NCBI GenBank assembly: GCA_026014735.1
Contig: JAOZHT010000005.1
Span: 1-64,000, forward strand
Length of the DNA stretch: 64,000 bases
Direction of reading: 5' to 3'
Source: Candidatus Bathyarchaeota archaeon
GTDB lineage: Archaea > Thermoproteota > Bathyarchaeia > Bathyarchaeales > Bathycorpusculaceae
In this document: piece after piece, positions 42,106 to 51,107 of the stretch
How positions within the stretch are numbered: the first letter of the stretch is position 1
Layout of the letters: the number at the start of each line of letters is the position of its first letter
Made by a program: the position numbers and the translations under genes
The notes under the pieces: generated by a model
What the model was told of the DNA's origin: nothing
Databases searched by the model: none
The model's input: only the letters and a program-made list of their open reading frames with translations

Positions 42106-43503
42106 TTAAGCTATGATTTGTTTCTGCTTTAAAGGAATCCTAACTTCAAAGGTGGTTCCCTTCCCCTTCTGGCTCGTATAGGTTATTGTTCCACCTAACG
42201 CTTCAACGAGTCGTTTAACAACCGCTAAGCCTAACCCTTGACCCTTAGACTTGGTTGTCACCATCGGAGTAAACAGCTTGGGCTTGATTTCCTCAGGAAT
42301 ACCCAAACCGGTGTCCCCCACGTAAACCTCTACGTTTCCGTCTTTCTCCAGAGCCCGAACCGTTAAGATTCCCCCGTTAGGCATCGCTTGAATCCCGTTA
42401 AGAACCAGGTTAGTGAGTACTCGCCTAAAAAACTCAGGGTCCACTTCCACCGGTTCATGGATATCGACGTCTGTTTGTATTTCTATGTTTTTAGGAAACT
42501 TTATTCCACCGATGGTTTTGAAAACCTGTTCCCGAAAATCCACTTGGACACAACTGGGGTTGAGGGGGCGAGCAAAATCCTGCAGGTCAGCAACGATTTT
42601 GTTAATATACGAAATGTTGTCTTCGATGCCCTGGATGCTTTCCTGCAATTCCTCTTTTACGCTGCTTTGGGGCATCTCATCTAAACCGGTCCTAAGAAGG
42701 TAGATATCGCCCTCTATTGCTTGCAGGGGATTACGGATGTCATGGCCAATCATTCCCGCGGTCATGCCTATGGCGCTAAGCCTCTCGGAATTCTTAAGCT
42801 GCAAGGTTTTTTCCTCCACAACCCTCTCCAGTTCTTTTGAATGTTTTTCAACCTTAACTTTCATCTCTGATAGGTTAGCCATATTCTTGAAGTCTCTTCT
42901 GCGAAAGAGCTGCAGATTATACGAGCAAATCACAGTAACAAAAAAGGCAGTTACCAAACTGAACACGACGGTAAATAAGCCATAATCCCAAGGCAACCCT
43001 GAAGAAACCACAATTATCTCGCCTGCACAGGCAGTTGCCGACAGAATAATTTGGCTGACAAGCTTGGTTGGTATGTAAAGCCCCACAAGCAGAATCACCG
43101 CTGCAGTAATCACGGAATGGGTAAGGAAACTCTGGGGGCGAGTGGCATTAAACGTCAACATAGCAATGATTAAAGCAAAAGCCAAAACGAACAGCACTTT
43201 ATCGTAGACTTGGTAACTGTTCACTTTAGCCAGGTACACCGCTACGGATATGGCTACTGCAGACAATGCAACCCTTATTGCTAGCGAGAAGAAGAAAACT
43301 TGAGACAACCCCAGAATTTGGTAATCGTTGAAGGCAAAAGCAATCCACGCTGCAACTGCAATGATCAACCCATACCTTGCGAGTTTGATGTCTTCCTTAG
43401 CATACCAGGTTCGGTACTGTCTTTCCTCTAAGTAATTTAACCCAAACAACGGTTTATTAAACAAAGATGACCCTGAGTTGACTGCTAACCTTTTTTGGTT
43501 CAC
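42106..43503 (-). CDS. membrane sensor histidine kinase
   Basis: 465 residues. Five or six spans between residues 43 and 193 form an integral membrane sensor without a large external loop. A coiled coil (EKHSKELERVVEEKTLQLKN) leads to HisKA with His254 in GMIGHDIRNPLQAI, then the ATPase with N-box LTNLVLNGIQAM, G1 VGDTGLGIPEE and G2 KGQGLGLAVVK. It autophosphorylates and passes phosphate to a response regulator; no regulator gene is near. It occupies the segment between 3'-half copies 2 and 3. Confidence 0.92.
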   Translation of the reverse strand: MNQKRLAVNSGSSLFNKPLFGLNYLEERQYRTWYAKEDIKLARYGLIIAVAAWIAFAFNDYQILGLSQVFFFSLAIRVALSAVAISVAVYLAKVNSYQVYDKVLFVLAFALIIAMLTFNATRPQSFLTHSVITAAVILLVGLYIPTKLVSQIILSATACAGEIIVVSSGLPWDYGLFTVVFSLVTAFFVTVICSYNLQLFRRRDFKNMANLSEMKVKVEKHSKELERVVEEKTLQLKNSERLSAIGMTAGMIGHDIRNPLQAIEGDIYLLRTGLDEMPQSSVKEELQESIQGIEDNISYINKIVADLQDFARPLNPSCVQVDFREQVFKTIGGIKFPKNIEIQTDVDIHEPVEVDPEFFRRVLTNLVLNGIQAMPNGGILTVRALEKDGNVEVYVGDTGLGIPEEIKPKLFTPMVTTKSKGQGLGLAVVKRLVEALGGTITYTSQKGKGTTFEVRIPLKQKQIIA

Positions 43504-43585
43504 TAACTATTTAAGGTTTTAAGTATAACAGCTGCCTTGAAACACATGTGAAGGATAACTGAGGGCGGAACATACATCATATCCT

Positions 43586-43626
43586 CAGTTAGGGGTCAAG
43601 ACTCCAAATCCCCGTCCACCCGCCAA
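43586..43626 (+). repeat. tRNA-Arg 3'-half copy 3, strongly decayed
   Basis: AGTTAGGGGTCAAGACTCCA then AATCCCCGTCCACCCGCCAA aligns with the tRNA-Arg 3' half from the anticodon stem to CCA with about eight changes, disrupting the T-arm. Confidence 0.6.
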
Positions 43627-43645
43627 GCAACCTTGCCCTCTTCGT

Positions 43646-44101
43646 TTAAAGCCTCATTCTTTTGGATGCCTCTTTAGGTATGGGGTTTTCGATGATTAAC
43701 CCCCGTTCTCTGCATAATCTAGCTATGTGTGCGTCGTTACTTACAACCACAGAGATATTGTTTGTTTCCGCAGACGCTATTAGGGTTGCATCAAATGACC
43801 GGACCTTGTGGAGTTTAGCTATTTCAAGGGCTTTTCGGGCAGTATCGACTGTCAGAGGTAGAAAACGTATTTTGGTGCTTCTGGTTAACCCGTCAAGTTT
43901 GTATTGGGCTTCTTCTCTTTCCACACCATAATCCTCCACCAATGCATGATATGCTTCCATCAGGTTGGCAGCGGTGACTGCGGCGCTTAATTTTCCATGA
44001 ACTGCATCCTGGAGCAGCGGCCAGCAGTATGGGTGAGCGTCATGTTTCTGGAAGAGCGCATAGGAAAGGATGTCTGCGTCGATTAGCCTCATCTTTTCCA
44101 A
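43646..44101 (-). CDS. vapC: VapC-type PIN-domain toxin
   Basis: 151 residues. PIN signatures: RLIDADILSYAL with the first acidic site, AANLMEAYHAL with Glu, and VRSFDATLIASAETN with the C-terminal Asp. Likely a Mg-dependent endoribonuclease targeting tRNA or rRNA. It overlaps the AbrB-type antitoxin gene by 13 bases. It lies just outside the last tRNA-Arg 3'-half copy. Confidence 0.88.
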   Translation of the reverse strand: MEKMRLIDADILSYALFQKHDAHPYCWPLLQDAVHGKLSAAVTAANLMEAYHALVEDYGVEREEAQYKLDGLTRSTKIRFLPLTVDTARKALEIAKLHKVRSFDATLIASAETNNISVVVSNDAHIARLCRERGLIIENPIPKEASKRMRL

Positions 44102-44337
44102 GCCTTTTCCCGCGAGAAAACCTTATCACGCGCCTCTGATTTGCCTGTTTTGCAGGGTTCTCTTAGGGAGCGGGTTGCTAAATCGTCCTCTTCAACCAAT
44201 GGAATCAGCTCGATGGAATCCTCTTTCGCAACTAATTCTAGGCGGCCGTCATCTGACAGGCCGTATTTCTCCCTGATTTCTTTAGGGATGACTATGCGTC
44301 CTTGCTTGTCAATCGCTACTTCCAATGGCATCACCAT
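44089..44337 (-). CDS. vapB: AbrB/SpoVT-type antitoxin (VapB)
   Basis: 82 residues. N-terminal swapped-hairpin DNA-binding motif EVAIDKQGRIVIPKEIREKY, then GDxLEL-like GRLELVAKEDSIELIP. The charged C-terminal tail (SEARDKVFSREKAWKR) should wrap the PIN toxin. First gene of the pair; probably autorepressing. Confidence 0.88.
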   Translation of the reverse strand: MVMPLEVAIDKQGRIVIPKEIREKYGLSDDGRLELVAKEDSIELIPLVEEDDLATRSLREPCKTGKSEARDKVFSREKAWKR

Positions 44338-44437
44338 TTACCATTGCCACAGATTCGCTTAATAATCTTTCTCGCAAATGTCTAAATTCGGAGCCTCTTA
44401 AGCCAGCTTGCAGCCCTAAAAACTCTCCCTCGCCAAC

Positions 44438-44692
44438 TCAAATGTTTTTGATGGCTCTTGGCGTGTATATGATTAAGTAATTGTCTCCCTCGTTAACTTC
44501 CAAGGGATAATTTTTGATTAGCTGCCGGATTTTCCTTCGGCATTCAGCACATACGCCGGTGAGGTTGATGGTGTAGCCCAGGGATATGGAATTGTTTGGT
44601 CCGGACTCCAAAAAGGAGATGCCTTGGGGAGATAACTCTGGAACGCTTGACTGGATTTCTCTGCAGAGATTAATCGCTTGAGTTCTATCCAT
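44438..44692 (-). CDS. small conserved protein, paralogue of the one at 19287-19571
   Basis: 84 residues beginning MDRTQAINLCREIQSSVPEL and ending NYLIIYTPRAIKNI. It aligns with the 19287 protein throughout. Unlike that one it has CAECRRKI, a CxxC pair that could bind metal, in the middle. Function unknown; two copies in 64 kb suggest a lineage-specific family. Confidence 0.72.
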   Translation of the reverse strand: MDRTQAINLCREIQSSVPELSPQGISFLESGPNNSISLGYTINLTGVCAECRRKIRQLIKNYPLEVNEGDNYLIIYTPRAIKNI

Positions 44693-45134
44693 CCAATAGC
44701 CCCATGCTGCCTGGCGCAGTTTAAAAGGCGGCTTTATTTTAGATAACGTTTCTTGCGAACGCTAATTTGCTTTTTAGTCAAGGCGAATATGCGGCATAGA
44801 GAACTGCACTTAACTAAGAGCGGCAACTAACGCAAACAAGCGGGCGGCTTTTTCTAGAAGCGTAGAAGGTTTGGATAAGCGGATTTAGCCTTGCGTTGGC
44901 AGATAAGAGGCGTAAAAGTAGTAGGTGTGGCTCGCCTTCTTTTCTGCTAACAGCCAGATCCGCTTAACTTGGCTATCCCGTGTGTGTGAGTTGTGCTCCT
45001 TTCTTACAAGAATAGGATAAGCGCGTTTTTGCTTAAAAGGGATATTTCGAATTACGAAATATGTCACCATTAACATGACTTAAGCCTTAAGACCTAACTC
45101 TTCCTCCTAACAGCTACTTCTGCAAGAGCCAGCA
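44693..45134. other. gene-poor region with a perfect inverted repeat
   Basis: No protein gene I can support. ATATTTCG-AATTA-CGAAATAT at 45042-45062 is a 21-base perfect palindrome with a 5-base centre, operator-like. A minus-strand open frame of 63 codons starts over it but lacks recognisable features. Confidence 0.4.
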
Positions 45135-46811
45135 TCAATCCGAAGCCAGAAAAACCCTAAAGATCGTGCCTTTACCCAGGGCGCTCTCAACCTCAATTCT
45201 CCCCCCATGAGCCTCCACAATCTTTTTACAAATAGGCAACCCAACCCCCATACCCTTAGCTTTAGTGGTGAAGAAAGGCGTCCAAAGCTTCTCCAAAGTC
45301 TGCTTTGACATGCCCACTCCCGAATCAGCAAACTCAACGACAACTTGCTTTCTTGCTTTTCTACTCGATATCGATAACATTCCACCATCTGGCATGGCGT
45401 CAAAAGCATTCTTGACGAGGTTAGAGAACACACGAATGATTTTTTCATGGTCAACAAGCACTTCAACCTCGGGGCCGGTCATATTAGCAACCGCGATGTT
45501 GCCGGGGGGTGAGAATTGCCGCAGGGAAGTATCAACTAACTCCTTAAGCGGGTACCGCTTCTTCTCCAACTTTATTTCAGTGGAGAAATCAAGCAAATCA
45601 GAAACTATTTTGTCTGAGTAATCGACGCATTCGTTGATGGTCTTTAGCATCGCTTTGCTCTCGGCATCTAAATTGGTGTTTCTTTTGCCGATAACGTAAA
45701 CGGCGTTTTTGATTCCAGCCAAAGGATTGCGCAGGTCATGCGCAACCATCACAGAAACCTCCTTCATGGCTTCGAATTTCTTATCCAGAGTCTCATGCAC
45801 GGCGCTGTAAACGAGGTTTAGTTCATCTGAACCGACTTTACTGAATTGTTGGGGTTGCTTAGCATTCAACGATGTTGACTTTACCGCTGAGGCAAGTCTT
45901 TTGATTGGCCTAATCACCGATGTCTCGATGAGAATCGATAAACCAATTCCTAAGATAACCGCCAAAACGATTGATCCCCCCAAAAAAAGGAAACTCTGGC
46001 TCTTTGCTTCCTGAAATGCAACTCGCTCATTAGTTACCTGCAAAACAAGAAGGGGGTTAGAGTGAATATCATTAACTAAAACGTAACCTGACAGTATAAG
46101 GTCATCGTTGTTTTTCACTACTCTCTGAGTGGGGTCTGAAAGCAGGCGCTGAGCAATTTCGTTGTTGTCAGCCTCAAAATCAGTTAGGGAAACTATTGAG
46201 GCATGAAAGTTCAAGATTTTCTCCAATCTGCCGATTTGGTCGCTTAAAGATTCTCCAAAAATCATTCTGCCCACGATTGGACCTTGGTTTTGGCTTGTAA
46301 GTATGGGGGCACTTGCGATTATGAATGGTTCATTGTTTAAGGTGGCGAAACCTGTAACTACGGAGGCATCGACTGTTGGTGGAGAGAAGACTGCATCGGT
46401 TTCTAAGAGCTGTATTAATTCATCGGGGGCGTCAACTTTTTGGGACTCGTCAAGATCATAGAATTGACAATACATTATCTTCCGATCGTTATCTATTATA
46501 GCTATGAAGTGGAGTTTTAAGTTTTGAAATGTCCCCTCCCCAAAGTTCTCATCAACATATAGAGGGTTGGACCCCAGGGCAAAACGGTAGGTTTCATCCC
46601 ACGATGAATAATCAACAAGAGCTACTGCCAAGTTTTCTTTTTGGTAACCAAAGGCGTTAATGACTTGGGCGAGGTTCTTCTCTATTTCTCTTTGATCCAC
46701 TTTTTCATAGCTTGGAAGCCTCATGTAGACGCTGAAGGCATGAAAGCCTACGAAAACCAATAGCGTAAGGAGCCCTATCGTCAGTAGACTTTTTGTCCTA
46801 ATCTTCATCAT
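45135..46811 (-). CDS. CHASE4-type membrane sensor histidine kinase
   Basis: 558 residues. A first span (9-28), then an extracytoplasmic domain of ~240 residues with LVDYSSWDETYRFALGSN and an AIIDNDRKIMYCQFYD strand, matching CHASE4 sensors. A second span (273-296), a HAMP linker (RPIKRLASAV), HisKA with His358 in MVAHDLRNPLAGIK, and an ATPase with SNLVKNAFDAM, FADSGVGM and KGMGVGLPICKK. It senses an external ligand and signals by phosphotransfer. No partner regulator is adjacent. Confidence 0.93.
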   Translation of the reverse strand: MMKIRTKSLLTIGLLTLLVFVGFHAFSVYMRLPSYEKVDQREIEKNLAQVINAFGYQKENLAVALVDYSSWDETYRFALGSNPLYVDENFGEGTFQNLKLHFIAIIDNDRKIMYCQFYDLDESQKVDAPDELIQLLETDAVFSPPTVDASVVTGFATLNNEPFIIASAPILTSQNQGPIVGRMIFGESLSDQIGRLEKILNFHASIVSLTDFEADNNEIAQRLLSDPTQRVVKNNDDLILSGYVLVNDIHSNPLLVLQVTNERVAFQEAKSQSFLFLGGSIVLAVILGIGLSILIETSVIRPIKRLASAVKSTSLNAKQPQQFSKVGSDELNLVYSAVHETLDKKFEAMKEVSVMVAHDLRNPLAGIKNAVYVIGKRNTNLDAESKAMLKTINECVDYSDKIVSDLLDFSTEIKLEKKRYPLKELVDTSLRQFSPPGNIAVANMTGPEVEVLVDHEKIIRVFSNLVKNAFDAMPDGGMLSISSRKARKQVVVEFADSGVGMSKQTLEKLWTPFFTTKAKGMGVGLPICKKIVEAHGGRIEVESALGKGTIFRVFLASD

Positions 46812-46944
46812 GAGTCCCCATGGAAGCCCAAAAGCTCTATTCGGAAACTGAATATAACTCTAAGTGTTCCAAGATACAGATTTTAACTCCAATAATCTGC
46901 ATGCTTGGCAGCAATCTGGTCACAATTTTTCGGTCCCAGAGGCC

Positions 46945-47697
46945 TTATCGGATGGCTTTTTTTAAGGCGACAAAACAGAGCGCAAAAAACACCACGCCAA
47001 ACGCCGCTAGAACCAGAAGTGAAATCCAGGGGAAGGCTTGTCCAAGCGCGGATGCCCGCAGACAATTGCAGGCATGGGTTAGCGGTGAAGCATATAGGGC
47101 TACGCTTAGGGCAGGGGGAATCTGGTTTAGCGAGAAAAAGGTGCCGCTTAGAAAAGACATGGGCAAAATCACTAGGCTCATAAACAACGTCATGTCCTGA
47201 TGGGTCTTAGCCTGCAACGCCACGGTGACGCCCAGAAAAGCAAAGACAAAGCAGGTTAACACAAGCGTTAAGACGAAAAGAAGGTTCATCGCGGGCAGCG
47301 GCGAAAACAGCAGCGCTACCGCCAGCAACGCAGCGGAGCTTAAGAGCCCCCGCAGTACACCGATTAGGGATTTACCCACGATAATCGAAAAAGCACTCAC
47401 AGGCGCCATCAGGGTTTCGTCGAAGCATTTGTAGAATAGGCGGTCAACATGCAGTTTAAGTCCTGAGGTGTTAAAGGCAGTGGTCATCGCCGTTAAAGCT
47501 ATGATTCCCGGGATTACGAAGTCAAGGTAGCTGTAGCCTTCGATGCTGGTGCCTCTGCCTAAGCCGTATCCGAACGCCAGCAGATAAAGTATGGGCGCGA
47601 TGAGGGTTAAGGCCATGGTTTTGCCTATGTTTCGGCGCAGAAAACGCAGATCAACCCATACAACTGTGCCTATATCCTGCAGGGTTTCAAGCAACAT
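46945..47697 (-). CDS. ABC-2 type exporter permease (DrrB-like)
   Basis: 250 residues with six spans, beginning with an amphipathic stretch VWVDLRFLRRNIGKTM. ABC-2 landmarks are LVIPGIIALTAM, FDETLMAPVSA and the late LPMSFLSGTFFSLNQIPP, as in daunorubicin-resistance-type permeases. It overlaps the ATPase gene by 11 bases and pairs with it to export a drug, lipid or glycan. Confidence 0.92.
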   Translation of the reverse strand: MLLETLQDIGTVVWVDLRFLRRNIGKTMALTLIAPILYLLAFGYGLGRGTSIEGYSYLDFVIPGIIALTAMTTAFNTSGLKLHVDRLFYKCFDETLMAPVSAFSIIVGKSLIGVLRGLLSSAALLAVALLFSPLPAMNLLFVLTLVLTCFVFAFLGVTVALQAKTHQDMTLFMSLVILPMSFLSGTFFSLNQIPPALSVALYASPLTHACNCLRASALGQAFPWISLLVLAAFGVVFFALCFVALKKAIR

Positions 47698-48571
47698 TTT
47701 CTGCCCCCACCTTTTTGCCGGTTAACTTTACAAAGACATCCTCCAGGTTGGAGTCGCGGATCGCCGCCTTAACATTAGATGGCAAGCCCTCGATATACCG
47801 TATAGCCGTCTGTCGTTCCGCAAAGTGCTCGTAATGGGTGACTTCTCCCTCATCAACCGTCTCCACCGTTACCATGCCAACTGCCGCTCTAAGCTCCCAG
47901 GGCGAACCCAAGGCGATCAGGCGCCCCTGATTAACGATGCCTACCCGCTGGCAGAGGGCCTCAGCTTCCTCTATGTAATGCGTGGTCAGAAATATGGTGG
48001 TGCCTGCTCGTCTTAAGTTGCGTATCAAATCCCACATTTTGCGTCGTACCTGAACATCCAACCCCACTGTGGGTTCATCTAAAAAGAGCACTTGGGGTCT
48101 GTGAAGCAGGGCTCGGGCGATCATCGCCGCCTTCTTCATGCCTCCGGATAGGTCCTCAACCATCTTTTCACTTTGCTTGGTTAAACCAACGAATTCCAGC
48201 AGTTCACTGATTCGTTGCCTGCGTTCGTCGACGCTGATGTGGTGTAGGCGTGCGTGCAGGTCCATGTTTTCCCGCAGGTTCAGGTCTAAATCAAAGGTGA
48301 GATGCTGCTGAACTACCCCGATGACTCTTTTGACTTTGTCAGGTTCCTTTTCCACATCGTACCCTCTGACCCATATGCCTCCTGAGGTGGGCCTTGTTAA
48401 GCCTGTGAGGGCGCGGATGGTGGTGGTTTTGCCTGCGCCGTTGGGCCCCAAAAACCCAAAGATTTCGCCTGTATGTACGCTGAGGTTTAGGTTTTCTACT
48501 GCACAGACATCTCTGTATTGCTTAGTGAGATTGCTGGTTAGGATTGCCTCATCCAACGCCCTTTGCCCCAT
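47687..48571 (-). CDS. ABC exporter ATPase (DrrA-like)
   Basis: 294 residues. Walker A FLGPNGAGKTTTIRAL, Q-loop VIGVVQQHLTFD, signature VEDLSGGMKKAAMIARAL, Walker B VLFLDEPTVGLD and switch His in LTTHYIEEA. The ~80-residue C-terminal extension (GSPWELRAAVGM onward) is typical of DrrA-type subunits. First gene of a two-gene exporter operon. Confidence 0.94.
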   Translation of the reverse strand: MGQRALDEAILTSNLTKQYRDVCAVENLNLSVHTGEIFGFLGPNGAGKTTTIRALTGLTRPTSGGIWVRGYDVEKEPDKVKRVIGVVQQHLTFDLDLNLRENMDLHARLHHISVDERRQRISELLEFVGLTKQSEKMVEDLSGGMKKAAMIARALLHRPQVLFLDEPTVGLDVQVRRKMWDLIRNLRRAGTTIFLTTHYIEEAEALCQRVGIVNQGRLIALGSPWELRAAVGMVTVETVDEGEVTHYEHFAERQTAIRYIEGLPSNVKAAIRDSNLEDVFVKLTGKKVGAENVA

Positions 48572-48712
48572 AGATGACCGATGGAATTACTATCTTAACC
48601 TGAAAGCTCATAAAGTTTTCAACAATCAATAAAAAAGAATCCAAAAGATCCCAAAACCAGATTGCATCAGACATCCAACTAGAAGCAACCCCTTTGCCGC
48701 CTACTAAGCTGC

Positions 48713-49702
48713 TTACCGCTTATACCATAACATTACAGCTAAAAGAGCAATCAGCACCGCCAAAATCGTAACCTGCAGAACTGTGAGGTAACAGGTTATT
48801 CCATCAACGGGCTGTATGAGTGGCAAGGTAAAATCTTGGGGGGGAGTTGGGGTTGCATGGGTTGGCATGGGTGAGGCGGAGGTGGCGGTTGGTGTCTGGG
48901 TTATGGTTTTGGTCGGCGGAGGCAAGGGGGCCTGGGTAGGCGCGGTGGCTTGGGCTGGCTGCGGCGTCGTCACTGTGGTGGGCAATGCATCTGAATCTGA
49001 GATATCCAGCACTACGTTGTCAACTTGAAGTTCCAGTTGTTCCTTGCTGTTGCTCCACCAATTCTCGCCCAGCCCCGACATGAGGCTAATGGGGTGTGTT
49101 TTGTCGGTGAACTGCTGCTGAGACGCAGCTATGACCACTGCACCGTTCACTGCTAAGGACACTGTTTTTGCGTCATTGTTGATGGTTAAGACAAGATGGT
49201 ACCAGGTGTTGCTGACTGGGGGAGAACCCGCGGTCTGGAAGATATAGGTGTACACGGCGCTGCCCCCTATCCATAGTGACCAGGCAGTTGATCCGTCTAT
49301 ACCTACGCCGACGTTGCCGTAGTTACCGTTAAGATTAGTGGAATCGCATATGTAGAGGAAAAATATTGCGCCGTTTCCCTGTGTGCAGCCGTTAGGAACG
49401 TTGGTGACTAAGACATCCTGTGAGGCAACTATGGTGCTGTTCACGGTTGAGGTGAAACCGTCCTTTACTAGGTAGGAGTAGGTGCTGGCTCCGGCAACTG
49501 GAGGGGGAACGATGAAGCGTGCTGTTTGGTCGCTGACGGTTTGGCTTGCGCCAGATATCACGAATGATCGGCTCCATTGGTTAAAGTTGCCGCTTGAAAA
49601 GTTGTCTGAGAACGCGCCTACTGCGTCGGCGAGTTTCATGGGGGCAGCTACCATAAAAGAAAGCAGTATTATAGTAAGAGATGCCGCTATGATCTTGTTC
49701 AT
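48713..49702 (-). CDS. secreted lectin-like (concanavalin-A-fold) surface protein
   Basis: 329 residues from ATG 49702. Signal peptide KIIAASLTIILLSFMVAAPM, then a ~200-residue jelly-roll-like domain: FSDNFSSGNFNQWSRSF, a YLVKDGFTS strand, WYHLVLTINNDAKTVSLAVNG and VDNVVLDI, the pattern of LamG/concanavalin-A-like domains. A ~60-residue Thr/Pro stalk (QATAPTQAPLPPPTKTITQT) and a final span (LTVLQVTILAVLIALLAVML) ending WYKR anchor it. It probably binds sugars at the cell surface. Confidence 0.82.
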   Translation of the reverse strand: MNKIIAASLTIILLSFMVAAPMKLADAVGAFSDNFSSGNFNQWSRSFVISGASQTVSDQTARFIVPPPVAGASTYSYLVKDGFTSTVNSTIVASQDVLVTNVPNGCTQGNGAIFFLYICDSTNLNGNYGNVGVGIDGSTAWSLWIGGSAVYTYIFQTAGSPPVSNTWYHLVLTINNDAKTVSLAVNGAVVIAASQQQFTDKTHPISLMSGLGENWWSNSKEQLELQVDNVVLDISDSDALPTTVTTPQPAQATAPTQAPLPPPTKTITQTPTATSASPMPTHATPTPPQDFTLPLIQPVDGITCYLTVLQVTILAVLIALLAVMLWYKR

Positions 49703-49980
49703 CTCTATTCGCCAATCCAATAGAAGCGTCGCCGATTAATAAGGGCAAAAGAAGTTAGATAAACTGTACTGCAAAAGCTAATTTAAACGAAACGACGAGT
49801 TATCTCCAAAAGCAGCAGCCACCAATCCCTCCAGCCTAAAGACTAAACTTTGGTGGTAACGATGCAGAGATTTGCAGCCATTACTAAACGCCTCTTAAAC
49901 CCCAAGGCTTTCTAGTTGTATCCTTTTGCAGCCACAGACGTTCATATCCACTGCCCAAGATAGTTCTTAACGTGAAAAAC

Positions 49981-50187
49981 ATGACTGTTGTGAAAATTAT
50001 AGAGTTAATTGGTGCTTCGCCGACTAGCTGGGAAGACGCCGCCAAAAACGCATTAGCTCAAGCCGCCAAGACCCTCAAGAACATCAAATCCATCTACGTC
50101 AAAAGCTGCAAAGCAACCATCGAAAACAACCAAATCAAGGAATACCATGCTATAGTTAAAATTGCGTTCGTAGTCGAAGGCAGCTAA
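49981..50187 (+). CDS. dodecin-family flavin-binding protein
   Basis: 68 residues from ATG 49981 (GTG 49972 also in frame). Starts MTVVKIIELIGASPTSWEDA, the dodecin signature, followed by the helix AAKNALAQAAKTLKNI and the strands SIYVKSCKATI and EYHAIVKIAFVVE. Dodecins form hollow dodecamers that store or buffer flavins. Single gene. Confidence 0.92.
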   Translation: MTVVKIIELIGASPTSWEDAAKNALAQAAKTLKNIKSIYVKSCKATIENNQIKEYHAIVKIAFVVEGS

Positions 50188-50375
50188 AAGCTCCTTTCTT
50201 GTGATTTCTTTAATACTTCGAAATAATAGAAGTTACTATATTGTTGATTTTTTCCATCTCGCATCTCGGTTGAAGAATCACTCGATTTCAGAAGCCGAAG
50301 GGAAACTTTTGGGAAAATAAATATTATCATATTTTGATTATCAATATAAAAAAAGTTTTTAGGGAAAATTTGGGA

Positions 50376-50388
50376 AGAAATTATATAC
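50376..50388 (+). promoter_or_regulatory. TATA box of the gene at 50423
   Basis: GAAATTATATACT; centre near 50382. The TTG at 50402 is only 20 bases away and the TTG at 50423 about 41, so either start is possible. Confidence 0.4.
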
Positions 50389-50422
50389 TTGATCGGGAAA
50401 TTTGACGCCTTGGGTAGGCAGT

Positions 50423-50770
50423 TTGGCTGTTTATACAGTTGAAGATAGATTGAAAAAGCTTGAGGGCAAAATAGCTATGCTTGTTTCCGTGACGGACTAT
50501 GAGAAGTATCCATTTATCTGCGCCTGCTTGGACGCTGACCTGGACCTTGCTCAAGTGGACAAAATTCTTGCTTTAATAAGTGAAGCTGAAAACCTCAATA
50601 ATACTCCTAACGAGATGAGTTATCACCAGTTTGAGGAAGAACTCATAACTATTGTGCCCTCAAAAAGGAATGATTCTCACTTCGTTAAATCAATCGTAAA
50701 GGCGTTAAACAAGGAACACAAATTTCTAATCTGCGCCAAGAAGTTTAGGGATCAAGGCATAGAGATTTAG
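50423..50770 (+). CDS. hypothetical cytoplasmic protein
   Basis: 115 residues from TTG 50423 (TTG 50402 would add seven). It begins YTVEDRLKKLEGKIAMLVSV, then YEKYPFICACLDADLDLAQV and helices to the end. The overall helical pattern resembles the small DUF1878-like proteins, but I am not certain. No membrane span. Single transcription unit. Confidence 0.65.
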   Translation: MAVYTVEDRLKKLEGKIAMLVSVTDYEKYPFICACLDADLDLAQVDKILALISEAENLNNTPNEMSYHQFEEELITIVPSKRNDSHFVKSIVKALNKEHKFLICAKKFRDQGIEI

Positions 50771-50791
50771 ACTTCAGCGGCTTACTTTTTT

Positions 50792-50920
50792 CTATTTTTC
50801 CCTTTTGACTATAAATTTGTGGTTGCATTGTTTGCAGAGGTACTCTTGTATCAACGGGTCATCTTCGAATTGGTCGGTTGGTTTGCAGTTTTTGCTGGTG
50901 CAGTAGGGGCATTCTGTCAT
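50792..50920 (-). CDS. 42-residue zinc-ribbon protein
   Basis: ATG 50920 to TAG 50792 encodes MTECPYCTSKNCKPTDQ at the start and IQEYLCKQCNHKFIVKREK at the end. Two CxxC knuckles (CPYC and CKQC) about 22 residues apart make a complete small zinc ribbon. It is convergent with the gene at 50423. Such single-ribbon proteins may bind nucleic acid or protein; function unknown. Confidence 0.7.
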   Translation of the reverse strand: MTECPYCTSKNCKPTDQFEDDPLIQEYLCKQCNHKFIVKREK

Positions 50921-51107
50921 GTTGTTAACCCACCACAAACTACTCACAATCTGAATATGAATGTTTTTTCAGAACTAACAGTATAACCAAACCATACCTA
51001 AACCCAAACTCGATATGTTCAAAACCCACGCTTACGGTGGCAAAGCAATAGCTTAACCATAACACACTTAGGCAAAAACAAACATTCAGACAGCAGAGGA
51101 AAGAGGA

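Noticed and set aside
44885-45076. 63-codon minus-strand frame
   Set aside because: Starts over the palindrome, no ribosome-binding site, no recognisable pattern.
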